Of a DNA stretch of 64,000 bases, positions 47,003-55,768 are shown piece after piece. The number at the start of each line of letters is the position of its first letter. The first letter of the stretch is position 1. A model generated the notes under the pieces. It was not told the origin of the DNA and ran no database searches. It saw only the letters and a list, made by a program, of their open reading frames with translations. This DNA is from Psychromonas ossibalaenae ATCC BAA-1528 (GTDB lineage: Bacteria > Pseudomonadota > Gammaproteobacteria > Enterobacterales > Psychromonadaceae). The translations under genes were made by a program, and so were the position numbers. The stretch covers positions 160,111-224,110 of the forward strand of contig NZ_KB906968.1 of assembly GCF_000381745.1 (NCBI RefSeq), given 5' to 3'.

Positions 47003-47041
47003 AGGCAAGACAACAAGTAAGAACTACTGCTTATCTTGCCT
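47003..47041 (-). terminator. Hairpin after loiP
   Basis: AGGCAAGA and TCTTGCCT form an 8-bp stem 19 bases past the loiP stop; a short T-rich run follows on the minus strand. Confidence 0.5.
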
Positions 47042-47060
47042 ACTTTAATCAGAGGTTAAG

Positions 47061-47852
47061 TTACATTTTACAATTCTGGCGCGGCGTATTATTGGCTTCA
47101 AGTCTGGCAATTTCTGCATTTAAATCAGCAATACGTGTTGAGTGAGAGGGGTGAGTTGATAATAACTCCGGCGGTTGATTACCGCCTGACGCTTTCGCCA
47201 TATTTTTCCATAACTCAACACTCTGTTTAGGATCAAAACCGGACTCAGCCATCAGACGTAAGCCAATAATATCCGATTCACTTTCCTGCGCCCGGCCGTA
47301 GGGCATCATCACACCATACTGTACACCTAACCCCAGCCCTGCCATGGTCAGCCCCTGATACTCACTGCCCTCTGTTAATAAACTGGAAAATTCTAAACCG
47401 GCATTAGCTATCTGGCTGCGGGAGAGCCTTTCGTTGCTGTGCCTTGCTGTGACATGCGCTATTTCATGACCAATTACAGCGGCTAACTGATCCTGATTCT
47501 GTGCCACCTTAAGCAGACCGGTATAAACGCCAATTTTTCCGCCGGGCAAAGCAAAAGCATTAACCTGCTCGCTGTCAAAAACCACTACCTCCCAGCTGCT
47601 GAAATTCTCCTGCGGTCCCAAACGGCTTGTAACTGCATTTGCCACACACTGTACGTAAGCATTGGTCTTTTTATCAGAACTGATTTTTTCCTGTTTCTTC
47701 AACTCTTCGAAAGACTGAGCACCTAACTGCGACATTTCACTGCCGGAAAAAAGCAGTACCTGCTGGCGTCCGGTGGGTGAATTTGCGCATGCTGAAAGTA
47801 AAAATGATGAAGTGAGCACTGCGGCTGATAAAAACGTTCGTGTAGTCTGCAT
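47061..47852 (-). CDS. loiP: LoiP-like M48 metalloprotease lipoprotein
   Basis: The protein is 263 residues with a lipobox LLSAC (Cys22). The M48 zinc site is GHEIAHVTARH (His129, Glu130, His133), with the third ligand in the ESESD motif around 190-194. It should sit on the inner face of the outer membrane and cleave proteins, as E. coli LoiP (YggG) does in envelope quality control. It is monocistronic, 190 bases from the copper block. Confidence 0.88.
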   Translation of the reverse strand: MQTTRTFLSAAVLTSSFLLSACANSPTGRQQVLLFSGSEMSQLGAQSFEELKKQEKISSDKKTNAYVQCVANAVTSRLGPQENFSSWEVVVFDSEQVNAFALPGGKIGVYTGLLKVAQNQDQLAAVIGHEIAHVTARHSNERLSRSQIANAGLEFSSLLTEGSEYQGLTMAGLGLGVQYGVMMPYGRAQESESDIIGLRLMAESGFDPKQSVELWKNMAKASGGNQPPELLSTHPSHSTRIADLNAEIARLEANNTPRQNCKM

Positions 47853-48042
47853 ATGAATGTTCCCTTTTATTCATTAACGGATATTTGTATTTAACACAAT
47901 AGCATACAATAAATAACAGTAGGCGGGCAGGCACAGTTAGTCAAAAGAACTCTTGGCGGCAGCTCTTTTAGAGGAGGTTCAAAGTATCAATGAGCAAGCA
48001 GCCCTATTTAGCAGAGCTGCTTTTTATTGCTAAAAGCGGGGA

Positions 48043-48825
48043 TCAGCTGCAGTCCTGACGGAAAGCCTGATGACTTTTCTTACTGTGCTCTTTAATCTGT
48101 CCAAGAATAGTTTTTACCTGCTCTTTATCCTGAGCACTCTCTAATGCCTTAAACAGATCCTGCAGCTTAGTCATACCCTGCATATACATCATATGCAGAT
48201 GGTGCTGCTGATCGGTCATACCGGCCATGCTGCCGTGGTCCATGCCCTGCATATCGGTCATATCACTATGGTCCATCTGCGAATGGTCCATGCCTTTCAT
48301 ATCAGTTTTATCGCTATGTTCCATCTGTGAATGGTCCATGCCTTTCATATCAGCCATATCGCTATGATCCATCTGTGAATGGTCCATGCCTTTCATATCA
48401 GTTTTATCACTATGATCCATCTGCGAATGGTCCATGCCTTTCATATCAACCATATCGCTATGAGCCATCTGTGAATGGTCCATGCCTTTCATATCTGCCA
48501 TATCGCTATGATCCATCTGTGAATGGTCCATGCCCTGCATTGCGCTTTTATCATCATTGAGCATTTTAACTTTCACCGGTGTTTCATTAACCGCCAGCTC
48601 ACTTAATTTTAACAGTTCATTAATGTGCAGCTGCATTTTTTCCTGATCACCTCCCTTAAAACCTTTTACATAACCACGCAGTTCACTTTTCATATACTTC
48701 ATGTAATCACCCAGCTGGGTATCTTTAACCTCACAATGCTTTTCATGGGCAAAAGCTGATACAGGCAATGATAAAAGCAGTACAGCACTCAGTGCCAGAG
48801 CCATTTTATTTTTTTGAATGTTCAT
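48043..48825 (-). CDS. Cytochrome b562-like periplasmic protein with six Met/His-rich repeats
   Basis: The protein is 260 residues. A signal peptide (1-26, AFA-HEKHC) is followed by a helical part (31-92) and a C-terminal helical part (206-258, HHLHMMYMQGMTKLQDLFKAL... ending KKSHQAFRQDC) that together recall the four-helix bundle of cytochrome b562. Between them are six 16-residue units of the form MKGMDHSQMDHSDMAD (96-191) plus a partial one. Met-x-x-Met and His clusters like these bind copper or silver. The next upstream gene is cusA, 89 bases away on the same strand, so it is probably a periplasmic metal sponge or chaperone of the efflux system. The b562 relation is inferred from layout and the end motif only; the heme methionine cannot be assigned. 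Confidence 0.75.
   Translation of the reverse strand: MNIQKNKMALALSAVLLLSLPVSAFAHEKHCEVKDTQLGDYMKYMKSELRGYVKGFKGGDQEKMQLHINELLKLSELAVNETPVKVKMLNDDKSAMQGMDHSQMDHSDMADMKGMDHSQMAHSDMVDMKGMDHSQMDHSDKTDMKGMDHSQMDHSDMADMKGMDHSQMEHSDKTDMKGMDHSQMDHSDMTDMQGMDHGSMAGMTDQQHHLHMMYMQGMTKLQDLFKALESAQDKEQVKTILGQIKEHSKKSHQAFRQDCS
48217..48540 (-). repeat. 48-bp tandem repeat inside the Met/His-rich protein
   Basis: Six in-frame 48-bp units (48253-48540) plus a partial unit. Units differ at a few positions, mostly swaps of Met and Lys or Ala and Thr, which points to repeated expansion by slippage or recombination. Copy number is likely to vary between strains. Confidence 0.9.
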
Positions 48826-48914
48826 ATTATTTTCCTTTCTATTAAATAGGTTTGTTTAACGATAAATATTTAACTAAACCACCCGGCCGCAACCGGGCAG
48901 CATAAATTGTATTT

Positions 48915-51900
48915 TTAATTTTTTTCAACAGACTCAAGCATCTTAAACTGCTTAGCCATGCTGATTTTTTTCCACTGGAAATAGGCAGCCGGTAAAATTA
49001 ACAGCGTAAGAATAACGGCACTGACCATACCGCCGATCATCGGAGCGGCAATACGCTGCATCACTTCAGAACCTGTGCCGTCGCCATACATAATCGGCAC
49101 TAAACCGATAACCACAGTTGCCACTGTCATCATCACCGGGCGAACACGCAGGCCCGCGCCCTGCAGAACTGCATCTTTTAAATCATCCTCATTAAAGTGC
49201 GCAAAACGCTGCTGTTTTTTAGCCTCTAATGACTGGTTTAAATACAGCAGCATAATGACACCAATCTCGATGGAAACCCCGGCTAAAGCGATAAAACCAA
49301 CACCAACGGCAATCGAAAAATTAAATCCAAGCAGATACATCAGCCAGACTCCGCCCATTAACGCGAAGGGTAATGTAGCGAGAATCAGCAGTACTTCACC
49401 AACCCGGCGAAATGCTAGATAGAGCAGAATAATAATAATCGCAATCGTAACGGGGATCACTTTAGCCAGGCGTGCATTGGCTTTTTCCATATATTCATAC
49501 TGCCCCGACCATACCAGTGAATAACCAGCAGGAAGCCGCAGCTGTGCATTAACAGCCTGCTGCGCATCATCAACATATGAACCTAAATCTCGATTTTCAA
49601 TATCCACAAAAATCCAGCCGTTCAGACGCGCATTTTCAGTTTTAATCATCGGCGCGCCCGCTTCGATATAAACATCCGCGACATCACTTAAACTGATATT
49701 TATTTTTGCAGGGGTAACAATAGGTAAACTTTTCAGGGCGCTCAGCGAATCACGGTAGTCATTCGGATAACGCAGATTAACCGGATAACGCTCTAGCCCT
49801 TCAATGGTTTCGGTAATATTCTGACCACCGATTGCCACGGCAACCAGCTGCTGAATTTCAGCAATATTTAATCCGTAACGCCCGGCCTTTTCGCGATTAA
49901 TATCCACCTTCACATAACGCCCGCCGCTGACACGTTCCGCGTATACAGAAGCCGTTCCCTCAACCTCTTTTAAGATTGATTCAACCTGCTTGCCTATTTT
50001 TTCAATTTCAGCTAAATCGCCGCCGGCGATCTTGATGCCGATCGGTGTTTTAATACCCGTAGCTAACATATCGATACGGGTTTTAATCGGCATAACCCAG
50101 GCATTCGTTAACCCCGGAAACTGAATCAAACTGTCCAGCTCCTGTTTAATTTTCTCTTTGGTCATTCCCGGACGCCACTGTTCAGCGGGTTTGAACTGAA
50201 TAGTGGTTTCAATCATGGTTAACGGCGCCGGATCTGTTGCAGTTTCTGCCCGGCCTATTTTACCCCACACTGTTTTCACCTCGGGCAGAGTTTTAATCAG
50301 CTTATTAGTCTGCTGTAACAGCTCCCTGGCTTTACCAATTGATATACCCGGATAAGTCGTCGGCATATACATCAGATCACCTTCATCCAGCGGCGGAATA
50401 AACTCGCTGCCGACTTTATTAACCGGATAAAATCCGACTAATAACAGTGCCAGGGCAAAACTAATAATTAACATGGGAAAACGTAAACTGAAGCTCAGAA
50501 CCGGTTTATATAAAGCCACCATAAGACGGTTTAAGGGGTTTTTATGCTCAGGTAAAACTTTCCCGCGAATAAAATAACCCATTAATACCGGGATCAGAGT
50601 GATAGCTAAACCAGCAGAGGCAGCCATGGCATAGGTTTTAGTAAACGCCAGCGGTGAAAACATTTTTCCCGACTGCCCTTCTAAAGCAAATACCGGCAGA
50701 AAGCTAAAGGTGATAATCAGCAGCGAGAAAAACAATGCAGGCCCGACTTCATTAGCCGCTTTACTAATCACCTGCCAGCGGTTTTTATCGGTCAGTTCGG
50801 TTTTTTCCATATGCTTATGGACGTTTTCAATCATCACTATCGCACCGTCAACCATCGCACCGATAGCGATTGCGATACCCCCTAATGACATAATATTGGC
50901 ATTAATACCCTGCCATGACATGATAATAAAAGCGACAAATATTCCCACTGGCAGGCTTAACAACACCACTAGTGAAGAACGAAAATGGAATAAAAACGCA
51001 GCACAGATCGCAATAACGACAATAAACTCTTCAAGCAGCTTGTCATATAAATTATCAACCGCTGAATTAATTAATTCAGAACGATCATAAGTCGGCACAA
51101 TTTCTACACCATCCGGCAGACTTTTCTGCAGCGTGTTTAGTTTATCTTTAACTGCCTCAATCACCCCCTGAGCGTTTTCACCAAAACGCATCACCACCAC
51201 GCCGCTGACTACCTCACCTTCACCATTAAGCTCTGTCACACCGCGGCGCATCTGCGGACCTAAATTAATTTCTGCCACATCGCCTAATAATAATGGTGTA
51301 CCTTTGCTGTTTACCTGCAGCGGTACAGCTTTTAGATCTTCAATAGAGGAGATATAACCCGATGTACGCACCATATACTCGGCTTCCGCCATCTCGATAA
51401 CACTTGCCCCGCTTTCCTGATTGGCGTTTTGAATCGCCTGGCTGACTTTATTAAGCGGCATGTTATAAGCGCGCAGCTTATTCGGATCAACACGTACCTG
51501 ATACTGTTTAACCATACCGCCGACCGATGCAACTTCAGAGACGCCCGGCACAGTCTGCAGTTCAAACTTTAAGAACCAGTCCTGCAGACTGCGCAGCTCA
51601 CTTAAATCATGTTTACCGCTTTTATCCACCAGTGCATAACTAAAAATCCAGCCGACACCGGTTGCATCCGGACCTAATGCGCTGCGCGCCTGTGCAGGCA
51701 GATCCGGCGCTACCTGTGACAGATATTCCAGTACTCGTGAGCGTGCCCAGTACATATCAGTATTATCATCAAAAATAATATAAACGTACGAGTCACCAAA
51801 AAACGAATAACCACGCACTGTTTTTGCCCCGGGTACCGATAACATCGCGGTCGTCAGAGGATAAGTTACCTGATCTTCCACCACCTGCGGCGCCTGCCCC

Positions 51901-52061
51901 GGATAGCTGGTTTTAACGATAACCTGCACATCAGAGAGATCCGGAATCGCATCAATCGGGGTTTTCTGCAGCGCAAACAAGCCATAAGCGACAATTGCAG
52001 CGGTGATCAATAAAACCATAATCCGGTTTTTAATTGACCAGTTTATTACCTTGGAAATCAT
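48915..52061 (-). CDS. cusA: CusA-type copper/silver RND efflux pump
   Basis: The protein is 1048 residues, normal for heavy-metal RND pumps. Twelve membrane helices flank two large periplasmic loops. The N-terminal ALQKTPIDAIPDLSDVQVIV is diagnostic; the monovalent-metal proton-relay helix MVDGAIVMIENVHKH and the Met residues of the pore loops fit CusA and not the divalent CzcA type, though the distinction is inferred. Its ATG overlaps the cusB stop by 4 bases. It is driven by the proton gradient and works with CusB and CusC. Confidence 0.93.
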   Translation of the reverse strand: MISKVINWSIKNRIMVLLITAAIVAYGLFALQKTPIDAIPDLSDVQVIVKTSYPGQAPQVVEDQVTYPLTTAMLSVPGAKTVRGYSFFGDSYVYIIFDDNTDMYWARSRVLEYLSQVAPDLPAQARSALGPDATGVGWIFSYALVDKSGKHDLSELRSLQDWFLKFELQTVPGVSEVASVGGMVKQYQVRVDPNKLRAYNMPLNKVSQAIQNANQESGASVIEMAEAEYMVRTSGYISSIEDLKAVPLQVNSKGTPLLLGDVAEINLGPQMRRGVTELNGEGEVVSGVVVMRFGENAQGVIEAVKDKLNTLQKSLPDGVEIVPTYDRSELINSAVDNLYDKLLEEFIVVIAICAAFLFHFRSSLVVLLSLPVGIFVAFIIMSWQGINANIMSLGGIAIAIGAMVDGAIVMIENVHKHMEKTELTDKNRWQVISKAANEVGPALFFSLLIITFSFLPVFALEGQSGKMFSPLAFTKTYAMAASAGLAITLIPVLMGYFIRGKVLPEHKNPLNRLMVALYKPVLSFSLRFPMLIISFALALLLVGFYPVNKVGSEFIPPLDEGDLMYMPTTYPGISIGKARELLQQTNKLIKTLPEVKTVWGKIGRAETATDPAPLTMIETTIQFKPAEQWRPGMTKEKIKQELDSLIQFPGLTNAWVMPIKTRIDMLATGIKTPIGIKIAGGDLAEIEKIGKQVESILKEVEGTASVYAERVSGGRYVKVDINREKAGRYGLNIAEIQQLVAVAIGGQNITETIEGLERYPVNLRYPNDYRDSLSALKSLPIVTPAKINISLSDVADVYIEAGAPMIKTENARLNGWIFVDIENRDLGSYVDDAQQAVNAQLRLPAGYSLVWSGQYEYMEKANARLAKVIPVTIAIIIILLYLAFRRVGEVLLILATLPFALMGGVWLMYLLGFNFSIAVGVGFIALAGVSIEIGVIMLLYLNQSLEAKKQQRFAHFNEDDLKDAVLQGAGLRVRPVMMTVATVVIGLVPIMYGDGTGSEVMQRIAAPMIGGMVSAVILTLLILPAAYFQWKKISMAKQFKMLESVEKN

Positions 52062-53488
52062 AGCTGCACCTCTTTCGCTTTCATCACCTGAGCAGGTGAA
52101 ACAAAACTTAGATCTAACCAGTCAAGATCTTCATCTTCGATGCTTGGATCATACTGCGGCATGGAGGTTTTATTTTCTTCAACGGGCTGCATACGTTCAA
52201 AATCAGCACTGATACTGGACTCTGAATCTAATAAAAATTGTGCTGAAGTCACTATTTTCTGTCCTTCGTTAAGTCCTGATAAAATCTCCACTGAATCTTT
52301 ATTTTCCAGGCCGGTATTAACTAACACAGATTTAAACTGACCATCACCTAAAGCTAAGACTACGCGGTTCATTTTTCCCGCATAAATCACCGCTTCACGT
52401 GGAATCTGCAGCCTTTGTTTTTTCATTTCCGGCATTAACTTAACACTGGCAAACATATTCGGCTTAAGCTCAGCCGTGGGGTTAGCAAACTGCAGGCGCA
52501 CACGTAATGTACGGTTATCGGCATTCATTTCCGGGTAGATAAAATCAACCTGGCCGCTCCAGGTTTTTCCCGGGAAATAATCTAAAACCATGCTGGCTTT
52601 ATCACCCAGTTTAACCAGCGAAGCCTGAGCGGCAAACACTTCCACATCCACCCATACCGTATCTAAATTTACCGCTTTAATAACCTGAGTTGCCGGAGAT
52701 ATATAGGCACCTTCATTTAACGCCAGTTCGGAAATCGTGCCTTTCTGCGGCGCATAAACAGTAATATTCTGCAGCACTTTTTGATCTTTAATAATTTTAT
52801 CTATCTGACCACTGCTGACTCCTAATGCTTGTAGACGTGCTTTTGAGGAGCTGATTAAAGCACTGCGCTTAAGATTTAAGGCATTAAATAAAGACTCCTG
52901 TGCTTTTACCAGCTCGGGGGAATACAGCTCAAACAGAGCCTGACCTTTTTCAACTTCAGTGCCGACCGATTTAACGTAAAGCTTTTCAATCCAGCCGGAT
53001 ACACGGCTGTTAATCTGCCAGACCGCATCATCATTTGCCTGTACCGTACCCAGACTGTTAATACTGATAGTAAACGAGTCTTTAACTGCCGTGCCGGTGC
53101 GTACACCAAGATTATTTTCAACGGCAGGTGATATTTTAACTATCCCCGCCTCAGAATCCTCACCTGCCTCGGCATAAACAGGAACCAGATCCATACCCAT
53201 CGGTGATTTGCCGGGTTTATCGCGGCGATAATTGGCGTCCATCGGCGCAACCCAGTATAAAATTTCCGGCTCAGCGGCGGGGGCTTTTTCCTGCTCTGCA
53301 TAAACAGGGACGAGATCCATACCCATCGGCGATTTTCCAGGTTTATCGCGGCGGTAATCGGCATCCATCGGCGCAACCCAGTATAAAATTTCCGGCTCAG
53401 CGGCTTGTGCCGTCTTATTGATTTGTGCATTACTGCCGGCAAAGAAACCAGCCGTTAAAGCGACTGTTAAAACTAATAAATAATACAT
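52058..53488 (-). CDS. cusB: CusB-type membrane fusion protein with doubled metal-binding domain
   Basis: The protein is 476 residues. After a signal/anchor (1-22), two nearly identical heavy-metal-binding domains lie at 30-65 and 72-107, each with YWVAPMD, RRDKPGKSPMGMDLVPVY. The usual barrel-sandwich, alpha-hairpin and beta-barrel of the adaptor follow (LGVRTGTAVKDSF..., VNLDTVWVDVEVF). CusB normally carries one such domain in relatives; here there are two. It bridges CusA and CusC in the periplasm and transfers metal. It is 12 bases after cusC. Confidence 0.92.
   Translation of the reverse strand: MYYLLVLTVALTAGFFAGSNAQINKTAQAAEPEILYWVAPMDADYRRDKPGKSPMGMDLVPVYAEQEKAPAAEPEILYWVAPMDANYRRDKPGKSPMGMDLVPVYAEAGEDSEAGIVKISPAVENNLGVRTGTAVKDSFTISINSLGTVQANDDAVWQINSRVSGWIEKLYVKSVGTEVEKGQALFELYSPELVKAQESLFNALNLKRSALISSSKARLQALGVSSGQIDKIIKDQKVLQNITVYAPQKGTISELALNEGAYISPATQVIKAVNLDTVWVDVEVFAAQASLVKLGDKASMVLDYFPGKTWSGQVDFIYPEMNADNRTLRVRLQFANPTAELKPNMFASVKLMPEMKKQRLQIPREAVIYAGKMNRVVLALGDGQFKSVLVNTGLENKDSVEILSGLNEGQKIVTSAQFLLDSESSISADFERMQPVEENKTSMPQYDPSIEDEDLDWLDLSFVSPAQVMKAKEVQL
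53168..53401 (-). repeat. 126-bp tandem duplication within cusB
   Basis: Two ~108-base blocks offset by 126 bases are nearly identical at DNA level, including runs such as gatccatacccatcgg and caacccagtataaaatttcc. Differences are mostly silent. This indicates a fairly recent duplication kept by selection. Confidence 0.88.
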
Positions 53489-53500
53489 AATATTTTCCTG

Positions 53501-54766
53501 TTAAAGTGCCTGAAAATAACGAATCTGAGAAAGGCTTTTAAGTCCGTCAAAATACAACTGCTGATATTCAATACTGAGGTTCTGTTCATTGATATAAGCT
53601 TGAATAACTTCTTTGAAAGGACGGGTATTAGACTGATAACTCTGCTCTAAGAGTCTGCTCTGTAATTTGGCCTGCTTAAGCAGAGTCTCTTTATAACGAA
53701 GCTGACGGGAGGCAAGCTGCTGATAATTGATGATTTCAGCATCTAACAAAGCATTAAGCTGACGTAATAACAAACGGTGCTCAGCCTGTTTCTGCCCTTT
53801 AATCTGCTGCGCGGAAATCATTTTCTGATCCTGACGTTTATCGGTAAACAGCGGGATATCCATGGACACAAAACCACTAAGCAGATCCGGCCGCGCCATG
53901 CCGTCATCCATTTCACTTAAGCGGTGGCCGTAACCCACTTCTACTTTAAAGCTGGGTTTATAATCCTGTTCGGCAAGCTCAATATTATTATCAGCAACTA
54001 AAATATTCTGCGCTAACATCTTTACCTGCGGATGACTGCTTAACAGCTGGTAATGCTGCTCAGCACCTTTGTCTGCTTCAATATAAGCCAGGGTATCCCT
54101 CCACTCGGGAATATCGGCAGCTAAAGAACCATAAGCATTCTGGCCAATCCACTCGCTTAACAGAGTGCGGTAATTTAGCGACTGCTGAGTTAATAAAGCG
54201 GTTTTTTCATCATATTTGCTCAGCTCAATTTCAGCGGCAATCAAGTCTTCATTATCAGCCAGGCCTAATGAAAACTGTGACTGCAGGTCGTTATAAAAGC
54301 CGCTGAACAGCTTTTTATTTTCCTCAACCAGTTTCTTGGATTCTTCCACAAACAGTATGTTAAACCATAACTCACGTACTGTTTTTTTAACCGTTAGCTG
54401 ACGATCGACAGCGGCATAAACCGCTACCTCTGACTGCTGATTAAAGCCCTTCTGTGCAAGCTCCAGCTGTGAACCGCGGCTGAACTGCTGCGATAAACCG
54501 ACACTAAGCTGGGTCATGGGATCCTGATCTAACTGAAAACTGTCAGTCGGGATATTTGCCATTCCCAGCTTTATCATAGGGTCCGCCAGAGTAGACGCAC
54601 TCACCCCCTGTGCTCTCAGCGCGCTCTTCTGCGCCTGATATATTTTCTGCGCAGGATCGGATTCAACCGCCAGCTGCTCGGCTTCACTTAATAAAAAACC
54701 TTGTGCCGTCAGGTTAAAACTAAGCAGCAGGGTCAGGCTTAAAAAGAAATATCTACAGATATTCAT
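53501..54766 (-). CDS. cusC: CusC-type outer membrane efflux protein
   Basis: The protein is 421 residues with a signal peptide (1-22). It has the tandem TolC-like helical repeat, with ASTLADPMIKLGMANIP and SVGLSQQFSRGSQLELAQKG in the first half. It is shorter than CusC of E. coli and lacks the lipobox, like CzcC/TolC types in many marine bacteria. It forms the outer membrane channel of the complex. It is the first gene of cusCBA. Confidence 0.88.
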   Translation of the reverse strand: MNICRYFFLSLTLLLSFNLTAQGFLLSEAEQLAVESDPAQKIYQAQKSALRAQGVSASTLADPMIKLGMANIPTDSFQLDQDPMTQLSVGLSQQFSRGSQLELAQKGFNQQSEVAVYAAVDRQLTVKKTVRELWFNILFVEESKKLVEENKKLFSGFYNDLQSQFSLGLADNEDLIAAEIELSKYDEKTALLTQQSLNYRTLLSEWIGQNAYGSLAADIPEWRDTLAYIEADKGAEQHYQLLSSHPQVKMLAQNILVADNNIELAEQDYKPSFKVEVGYGHRLSEMDDGMARPDLLSGFVSMDIPLFTDKRQDQKMISAQQIKGQKQAEHRLLLRQLNALLDAEIINYQQLASRQLRYKETLLKQAKLQSRLLEQSYQSNTRPFKEVIQAYINEQNLSIEYQQLYFDGLKSLSQIRYFQAL

Positions 54767-55060
54767 ATTCTCTTTCCTTTTCTGCCGGTTACATTAGAAA
54801 AAACTATGCTGCAGAGTGATTAAAATAACCAAGCGGCAGTTATCCTACAGTCTCTGAAAAAGTAGTTTTTTAGCGTAACCAGCTTTGTTAGCACTTACTT
54901 TATAAACCGCTTTAAACTTGTTTTTTAAATAAAAAAACAGCCGTTTAAGGTTTTAATAAAGCTTGTCTGGTAACAAATCATTAATATGTTTTTTGATCAA
55001 TAGCTCAGTCAAAACACTAAAAATCAAGATAGCGATTCAGTTTAAAACTGAAAAAAACAA

Positions 55061-55441
55061 TTAAGCTAGAAAAGGGGGGCGATATAATGACTCAGGAAAA
55101 TAACGGGGGGAGGCGGTACGAACTGCCTGGTAGGCCAGCAGCCGGTGAGACTGAGTAAGCCTATGATCATGCTCAATAAAATGTACAACTGACGGCGCTG
55201 TTATCAAATCACAATCATTTTGGCAGTCCACTGTATGAACCATTAGTTCAGCTGCACAGCGGCTCTTATGGTTCATCTGCTCAGAGCCTGCCGATGCCGT
55301 ACTGTCTGACATATGCGACATAGGACAATCTGCCGCCATTACCATATTATTACTCTGTATAACAAAAGCAGACGCCGTCACTTTCTGAGTGAAAGTTAAC
55401 AGTGTGCTAAGTATTAGTATTAAAGTAATAAAACGGTTCAT
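55061..55441 (-). CDS. Small secreted Cys/Met/His-rich protein upstream of cusCBA
   Basis: The 126-residue product has a signal peptide (about 1-25). The mature part has four to five Cys (ADCPMSHMSD, SRCAAEL, DCQNDCD) and several Met and His (EHDHRLTQSHR), suited to bind copper or silver. I do not know the family; small proteins of this kind often precede cus-type operons. It lies 294 bases before cusC on the same strand with no strong terminator between them, so it may be the first gene of the operon. A MerR-type promoter stands 30 bases upstream. Confidence 0.65.
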   Translation of the reverse strand: MNRFITLILILSTLLTFTQKVTASAFVIQSNNMVMAADCPMSHMSDSTASAGSEQMNHKSRCAAELMVHTVDCQNDCDLITAPSVVHFIEHDHRLTQSHRLLAYQAVRTASPRYFPESLYRPPFLA

Positions 55442-55471
55442 ATTCAACCAGGCTGCGAATCGGATAGGCGC

Positions 55472-55502
55472 ATTCTAGAGGCTTACCTAAGGGTAAGGTC
55501 AA
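55472..55502 (-). promoter_or_regulatory. MerR-family (CueR-like) promoter
   Basis: On the minus strand the -35 TTGACC and -10 TAGAAT are separated by 19 bases, the long spacer typical of MerR-activated promoters. The spacer carries the dyad CTTACC-CTTA-GGTAAG (55482-55497), similar to CueR operators. The expected start is near 55465. The regulator gene is not in the window. Confidence 0.8.
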
Positions 55503-55651
55503 TAGGCGTTTATTGATTACAGTCTATTTTCACGGACTTTACTTTATTAAATACAAGCCTATTTTCAATACGCTAGATACACAAAAAGCACTACGGACAG
55601 GTTATGAAGATAGGAATACTTAGACCTAAATTATTTGAAGATGCAGGCAGC

Positions 55652-55681
55652 TTGGGTATATTTGTAAAATTCTGCTAGAAT
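55652..55681 (+). promoter_or_regulatory. Candidate promoter of the Bax-like gene
   Basis: TTGGGT and TAGAAT are spaced by 18 bases with a TGC before the -10 element. It lies about 90 bases upstream of the gene. Confidence 0.45.
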
Positions 55682-55768
55682 GCCTGTCTTTTAAAACAAG
55701 CAGCAAGCTAACAGTATGGTCGCTTAAGGAACTAGCCGCTTACGATTGAATCCTTAGGAAATGAGACA

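Noticed and set aside
48000..48030. AAGCAGC...GCTGCTTTTT stem after the b562-like gene as its terminator
   Set aside because: The T run lies on the plus strand, while the gene is read on the minus strand; no plus-strand gene ends there.
48327..48560. Plus-strand frame with MNGPCLSY repeats
   Set aside because: It is the antisense image of the 48-bp repeat in the Met/His-rich protein; it has no ribosome-binding site and its periodicity is fully explained by the other strand.
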